The position numbers and the translations under genes were made by a program. A DNA stretch of 64,000 nt, taken from positions 72,492,525 through 72,556,524 of the forward strand of contig OY821519.1 of the NCBI GenBank assembly GCA_963682025.1, in the 5' to 3' direction. Source of the stretch: Cordilura impudica (taxonomy: Eukaryota > Arthropoda > Insecta > Diptera > Scathophagidae). Under the pieces are notes generated by a model. That model ran no database searches and had not been told where the DNA came from. It worked only from the letters and a program-made list of their open reading frames with translations. Shown here in pieces: positions 58,699 through 64,000 of the stretch; the stretch's first letter is position 1, and the number at the start of each line of letters is the position of its first letter.

Positions 58699-59073
58699 TC
58701 TAAAATATTAATAGGCTAGGCGATTTCTTGTGACTGATGTTTTGTTCTACCGTTTTATGCCGATTTTGACCAAACTTATATTATTTGAAAGGTATTTCTT
58801 TTTAGCCGTTTTGCAGATTTACAGATTTTTAAATTTTTTCCTTTATTTTGAGTAAATTGCATTTAAAGTTGCTACTAACACATACATAAAATTATACAAT
58901 GCTATGTTTGTGTTCATTAAATTTTTTAATGTGTTTCTAATAAAAATGAGTTTATTTTTTGTGTTGATTTGTGAATTGGCGATAATAGATTAGCATACTT
59001 TAGGGTCTTTATTTAATGAAAAATAAAATTTCCTAGTATTTGCGCTCGAATTTCGAGGGCTGAAATCTGCTAG
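58699..59073 (+). mobile_element. Helitron family A, copy 9
   Basis: Starts A|TCTAAAATATTAATAGGC at 58699; ends with the hairpin CTCGAATTTCGAG, then GAAATCTGCTAG|T at 59073. Nearly full length and inserted between A and T. Confidence 0.88.
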
Positions 59074-59261
59074 TTTAAATAAATGGTCTTATAATAGTAT
59101 TAAATAAGATTGGAGAGAATTGGAAAAGTTGCAGTTACCAGCTGCAATAAGATTTTTGCCCAAATATATAGTTGTCAAAAGTGTACTCGAAATTATGTTA
59201 ACATTTCAAGACATTTTACTACGTTTAAACACTTTCAGCCCTCATGCAATTGATCTGAAGC

Positions 59262-59412
59262 TTGGCCCATAGTCTTGTTGTGACTACAGATTAATTCTGG
59301 GGTAGTCACTCACAGTCACGCATAGTCACGCACAGTCACGGAGTGATCTAAATGTCATTTACCCTCATCCGATCGATCCGATCGGCAAAGTTTCTTATTT
59401 TGATCCCTAGTA
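59262..59412 (-). repeat. Single diverged unit of the 123-bp repeat
   Basis: 'agtcacgcacagtcacggagtgatctaaatgtcattt' and 'ctcatccgatcgatccgatcggcaaagtttc' are the reverse complement of the 51.7-52.1 kb unit. Only about one unit is present. Confidence 0.8.
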
Positions 59413-59695
59413 TACGATTTTCCTTGTCACTTGGGCGATTTTGAAATCGACCCGCCCTATGATATATGTATGTTTGTTGGGGTCCACATTTTTTTTAATT
59501 ATTGCAAACTTATATATATCCTTTGAATACTGATCTGGGGGGTGGTTTAAAAATTATGACAAGTTACTAGAAAAATATTTTGGAAATTTTGCATTTTATA
59601 AGATCTTTAAAATTAAAAGTGAAAATAAACTTAGTTAAGTTAACAAAATTTAAAATTCTGTTTCGTCGTTTTATATTAAGTTTTTACAAATTTTT
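59413..59695. other. No recognised feature
   Basis: AT-rich DNA between repeats. Confidence 0.3.
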
Positions 59696-60200
59696 TTATA
59701 CCCTCCACCCCAGTGTGCAGAGGGTATATATAAGTTTGTCATTCCGTTTGTAATAATTAGAAAAAAATTTTGGACCCCATATAATATATATATTTGTGAT
59801 CTTTATAACAAGCGGAGTTGATACAGCGATGTCCGTCTGTGGAAATCACCCTGACGGCTTCAATCGGGCAGCTAGGGTGCTCATTGACATAAATAATGAT
59901 TCATTAACATCCTGAGAAGTTTGCTATTTAAAATCGTCCAAATCGGTGAATTAGGTCCTGAGAATTGAATGAAGAAGTAAGTCTTCAAAAAATATGATTT
60001 GTCTATGTTGTTCTTGTCATGATCACGCCCTCAATAGGACTGGGTTACTCGTTTTTAGTGAGAGGGATTGGACAACATCATGAGAAGGTTTCTCTTTGAA
60101 AAATCATGACAATCGGTTTATTAGGTCCCGAGAAATCACTGTAGAAGTAAAAAAAATAAAAAATATATGTTTCTGTATTGTTCTTGTTGTTATTCTAAAT
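59696..60200 (-). mobile_element. Family C element
   Basis: Starts 'ataccctccaccccagtgtg', then 'atataagtttgtcattccg', 'ggaccccatataatatatat' and 'gcgatgtccgtctgtgg', in the reverse order of the 17.9-19.3 kb copy. An internal segment ('caatcggttta.taggtcc.gagaa') occurs twice (~59,940 and ~60,112). The hairpin end was not found. Confidence 0.6.
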
Positions 60201-61312
60201 GTTGTATTGTTGTCATAGCTTGACTTATTGTTTTTGTGGACGTTGTGGTAACAATATAATAAAAACTAACACTTTGTATATTTTTTTTATCAACTCTGGT
60301 AGAAAAATTTAAAAGTTTCCATTGTTTTGGCATCATAAAAAAAATTTTTTAGATAATTTTTGCCATCGCCAAGAGCCTGCCTGCAAAGATTCAGATCGAT
60401 TGGGTTACGGGAAAGGAGTTAAAATCGACCCAAAATTTTTTCGACAAGCAGACACTACGAGTTAATATAAAGGGAGTAAAAATTCACCAACATCTAAAGC
60501 AAATAATGCTAAACTACCTACATAGTTGTTAATAAAAAAAAAACAATGTAAATTCACCAAAACAAATTTTACTTATTAACTTTTGATGTACTTATTTTTG
60601 TGTGTAATATTTACATATACATGCATACATGCATACAATAAAATAATATATGTACATATATTCTATATATATATATTCATAATAACCGCATGTTAGAAAT
60701 AAATCGGTATATTATTTTATTTATATAAAATTCTCCAATATGTATTTTGTTTTAGGGAAAATACATTTCTTTTGCACTCACAAACAGGTGTCACTTCATT
60801 TTGCTCAGTGTGGCTATGCCACAGTAGATGGCGCCACAACTTTTGTTCAATTAGCTTTGCAATAGTTATTTCTGTTTTAACATGAATGTCAACATTTTCA
60901 ATTAGATATCAAACACAACAACCATGTTAAAAGTATACACAGAGCTGAGTAAAGAAGAAGCAATGAGTTTTTTGCTTTCAAAATAGTTCTACATAGTTAT
61001 ATAAAATTATTATTCTGCTTTACCTACAAAATATCTGATTGCGATTACATATAATTTTTAAAAATTGTTTATAATTACTATAGCATTATTATTCACATAG
61101 ATACAAAATTGCACCTTTTAACTTTTCCATTCAAATTTAAGAAAATATCAATTCTAAAAACTGAAATTCAGATTTCCAATTATAAATTATAAAATATCAA
61201 TTGAATTTCAGAAAATCGAATTAAAACGTCGGAAATAATTACTTGAAATTTAGAAGACATCAATTGAATTTTTAAAATATAAATTTTATTCTTTAAACAA
61301 ATTGAAATTCAA
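60201..61312. other. Intergenic DNA, nothing recognised
   Basis: Contains 'gattcagatcgattgggttacgggaaagg' (60,388-60,416), a phrase like that in the 123-bp repeat, and TA-rich runs near 60.66 kb. No gene was found. Confidence 0.3.
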
Positions 61313-62107
61313 ACAAGTAAGAAAATTATAGTCGGTCTAGACCGACTACACGATACCCTATACCATGCGTTTAGAAACCCTATCTCTTAGGCCCAACTAA
61401 CTGGACATTGAAAATAAGCAAAAACCAAATTTGAGTGGGATTTTTATTAATTTTTTTGACTGCAGATATGAAAAAGTTCATATCGGATGCTATATCTATA
61501 AAGGGACTAGGTCCAAAAATGGACCGATCCTGATCATGTTTGGTAAAGTCTCTTGTATTTTGCAAAAATATGTAGAAACAAAATTTGAGAAGAATCAGTG
61601 CAATATTTTTGTTTTTAAATAGATTTAAGTGAAGATCGGGAAGCAGCTCCATATGGGGTCAAAGGGATCATTTTTGGACTACTCATTAGTGGATGTAATG
61701 AACGCATACAAACCCAATTTGAGTAAGATCTATATGACAATTTGGATCTTATGGCAATTTATGTCGATTTCATATGGGTAATTTGTATGGGGGCTAGGTC
61801 TGAACATGGACCGATTCTCACCAATTTCAATAGCGTTCATCCCATGGCCGACAAAAGCTTACATACCAAATTTCATCAAAATATATTCATATCTGCGACC
61901 TGCACTTTGATTACAAGCTTTACATGGACACACAGACGGACGGACGGACGGACGGACGGACGGACGGACATTGTTAAATCAACTCAGAAAGTGATTCTGA
62001 TTCGATCGGTATAATTAAAGATGGGTCTAGGTCAAATATTTTTGGTTGTTACAAACAGCAGCACAAAGTCATTATACCCAAACCACATAGTGGTATAGGG
62101 TATAAAA
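61313..62107 (+). mobile_element. Family B element, complete (reference copy)
   Basis: Begins AACAAGTAAGAAAATTATAG, palindrome AGTCGGTCTAGACCGACT, subterminal ATACCCTATACCA, a GACG run (61,937-61,968), then the inverted TGGTATAGGGTATAAAA. At about 795 bp it is one of the best complete copies. Confidence 0.88.
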
Positions 62108-62697
62108 ACACCAAATATATTTACATTTAAAAATGTTTACATTTAAAAAAAATATTGCCATTCAGGAGACATTAATAGCATTTCAGGATAAGAAAACATT
62201 AATTTAAATTCAAAGAAGTTTAGAAAATCTCATATGATATTTAAAAATTGCGAACATAAAAATTGCGAACAATTTGATGAGAATGTTATTTATATATTAT
62301 TTTTCTAAATTTTTTTCGATGAAAATTTGAAGTTATTCAGAAAATAAAGTTAACAAATTAGTTTAATTAAAATTTTTGGGATATTTGGTTTTTTGCGTTT
62401 GGCATCTCTAATTTGACCCAGTGTTCAAGATGACTTCAAAATTTGATTTCATGGTATGCAAAGTAAAACCCAAAAAACTTAAGTTCGATAATTCCCAGGT
62501 AGTAGTGTTTGGAGTCAATAAATGAAAATATATTTTATTAACATGATTTTATTAAAAATCAAAAGTTGGCATCACTGGGTTAGATTTTGTATTGTATTGT
62601 CTTATTTTGTGTTACCGCAAAGTTTAATAGTGAAAACTCCCTTTTAATATGTAAAAAAAATTTAATTTTTCCAAATATGGCAATAGTTTAACAAAAA
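62108..62697. other. No recognised feature
   Basis: AT-rich DNA between two family-B copies. Confidence 0.3.
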
Positions 62698-63477
62698 CAA
62701 GAAAGAAAATTATAGTCGGTCTAGCCCGACTATACGATACCCTATACCATGGTTTAGAGACCCTATCTCTTCGGTCCAACTAATTGGATATAACAAATAA
62801 GCATAAACCAAATTTGAGTGGCATTTTTATTAAAATTTTTTGGCTGCAGATATGAAAAAGTTCATATGGGATGATATGTCTAGGTCCAAAAAAGGACCGA
62901 TCCTGACCATATTTGGTAGTCACTTACACTTTGAAAAAATATATACAAACCAAATTTGAGAAAAATCTGTTTTAGTTAGTTTTTTGATAGATTTAAATGA
63001 AGATGGGGAAGCAGATCTATATGGGGCCTATGACTAAGAATTTCCTATAGGGATAATTTTTGGACTACTCATTTATGGATGTAATATATACATATAAACC
63101 CAATTTGACTAAGATTTCTATGATAATTTGGATCTTATGGCAATATATGTTGATTTCATAGGGGTCATTTGTATGGGGGCTAGGTCTGAACATCGACCGA
63201 TTCTCACCAATTTCAATAGCGTTCATCCCATGGCCGATAAAAGTTTAACTACCAAATTTTATCAAAATATATTCATATTTGCGACCTGCAGTTTGATTAC
63301 AAGCTTTACATGGACACACAGACGGACGGACGGACGGATATCGTTAAATCGAATCAGATAGTGATTCTGATTCGATCGGTATAATTAAAGATGGGTGTAG
63401 GTCAAATATTTTTGGTTGTTACAAACAGCAGCACAAAGTCATTATAACCAAACCACATAGTGGTATAGGGTATAAAA
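62698..63477 (+). mobile_element. Family B element, complete
   Basis: Begins 'acaagaaagaaaattatag', with palindrome broken by one base (agtcggtctagcccgact). Both subterminal repeats are present (gataccctataccatgg; gtggtatagggtataaaaa). The GACG run has four units. Confidence 0.86.
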
Positions 63478-63729
63478 ATTGAGAGTACTTTATAGACCAA
63501 CTCTTGAAATAAACAAAAATCATGACCAACTCTTGAAATAAACGAAAATCATCTGTTAAGCGGATCAAAAAAAAAAATATCGAAGCAAAAGAACGCAGTG
63601 TAAGCAGATCTTTAATGTACATCGTTGCAAGCACCTAACATTATATATATGTATATATAAGACATAGTTTATCTGAATCATTAAATTGGAAGAAAGCGTA
63701 ATTATTCAGAAAAAACATACACAAAAGAG
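63478..63729. other. No recognised feature
   Basis: Includes a local direct repeat ('ccaactcttgaaataaac.aaaatcat', 63,497 and 63,523). Confidence 0.4.
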
Positions 63730-63987
63730 TCAAAGAGAATATAGTGATTGACTTATGAAGAAACTACCAGGTGAGATATCTCTACATTTTCGATAAGATT
63801 TTAACCCAGAATAAATAAAACCAAACAAAAGAAAACTAAAGGCAAACATGTTTATAAATACAATATTTAAGTTAGAAACAAAATCAACCTCTGTCATTTC
63901 TAATGAAGACAACTTATTGAAAATATCAAGGTATGTAGTGGCTGTGAGCACGGTTTGATTTGTGACATGAATTCCATTTTGTTGGAA
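63730..63987 (-). CDS. Possible terminal exon of a membrane protein (partial)
   Basis: On minus, 'acacaatttatag' at the window edge could be a splice acceptor. The frame after it reads FQQNGIHVTNQTVLTATTY, then DIFNKLSSLEMTEVDFVSNL, a hydrophobic segment IVFINMFAFSFLLFGFIYSG, a short basic stretch LKSYRKCRD, and a stop at 63730. One transmembrane helix near the C-terminus with a short tail would suit a receptor or channel subunit. No family is recognisable. The acceptor is weak and the frame short, so it may be chance. Confidence 0.3.
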   Translation of the reverse strand, partial: FQQNGIHVTNQTVLTATTYLDIFNKLSSLEMTEVDFVSNLNIVFINMFAFSFLLFGFIYSGLKSYRKCRDISPGSFFISQSLYSL

Positions 63988-64000
63988 CTATAAATTGTGT

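Noticed and set aside
1..64000. tRNA, rRNA, operon-like or bacterial features
   Set aside because: No cloverleaf with a recognisable anticodon arm or rRNA text was seen, and gene structure is eukaryotic. A tRNA scan was not possible by eye.

Overview
The window looks like a gene-poor, AT-rich euchromatic segment of a higher dipteran (fly) genome. The evidence is spliced genes with short GT-AG introns, an insect odorant receptor, and dense fly-type transposon debris. A calyptrate fly is my guess; the sequence alone does not fix the species.

Layout. 1-3.2 kb: a truncated GTCY-repeat interspersed element, then AT-rich DNA. 3.2-6.2 kb (+): a large terminal exon encoding a His/Gln/Ser-rich protein that I do not recognise, with an apparent one-base frameshift near its start. 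6.2-8.6 kb: A-rich DNA, probably partly its 3' UTR. 8.6-12.2 kb: a 17-18 bp GGTAC-centred satellite array split by a TA-flanked inverted-repeat transposon and closed by a foldback MITE. 14.9-20.8 kb: a Helitron-like end with 167-bp tandem repeats, a TA-flanked element with a duplicated left end, and an interspersed element swollen by a T-rich higher-order array. 23.85-24.88 kb: an inverted repeat with ~400-bp arms. 25-30.5 kb: a decayed piggyBac-type element holding a 5'-truncated LINE and a Helitron. 31.8-38 kb: many copies of the GTCY element, two of them inserted in relatives, plus Helitrons and a mariner remnant. 38.4-39.9 kb (-): a complete four-exon odorant receptor gene (404 aa). 40.5-42.4 kb: a second GGTAC array. 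43-47.7 kb: Helitrons, GTCY elements and a Tc1/mariner remnant. 48.5-55.6 kb (+): a six-exon gene (395 aa) resembling the FAM69/DIPK1 divergent kinases, with a 5.6-kb third intron packed with repeats. 56-63.5 kb: a foldback element and more Helitron and GTCY copies. 63.7-64 kb (-): a possible terminal exon of a membrane protein.

The three firm host genes share no visible pathway. Most of the sequence is the product of mobile elements inserting into each other and of local tandem amplification. The main novelty candidates are: two interspersed-element families whose paired subterminal repeats co-vary; copies of one family nested in itself, which give exact termini; a composite inverted-repeat element that carries such a copy at two loci; and the two related GGTAC arrays.
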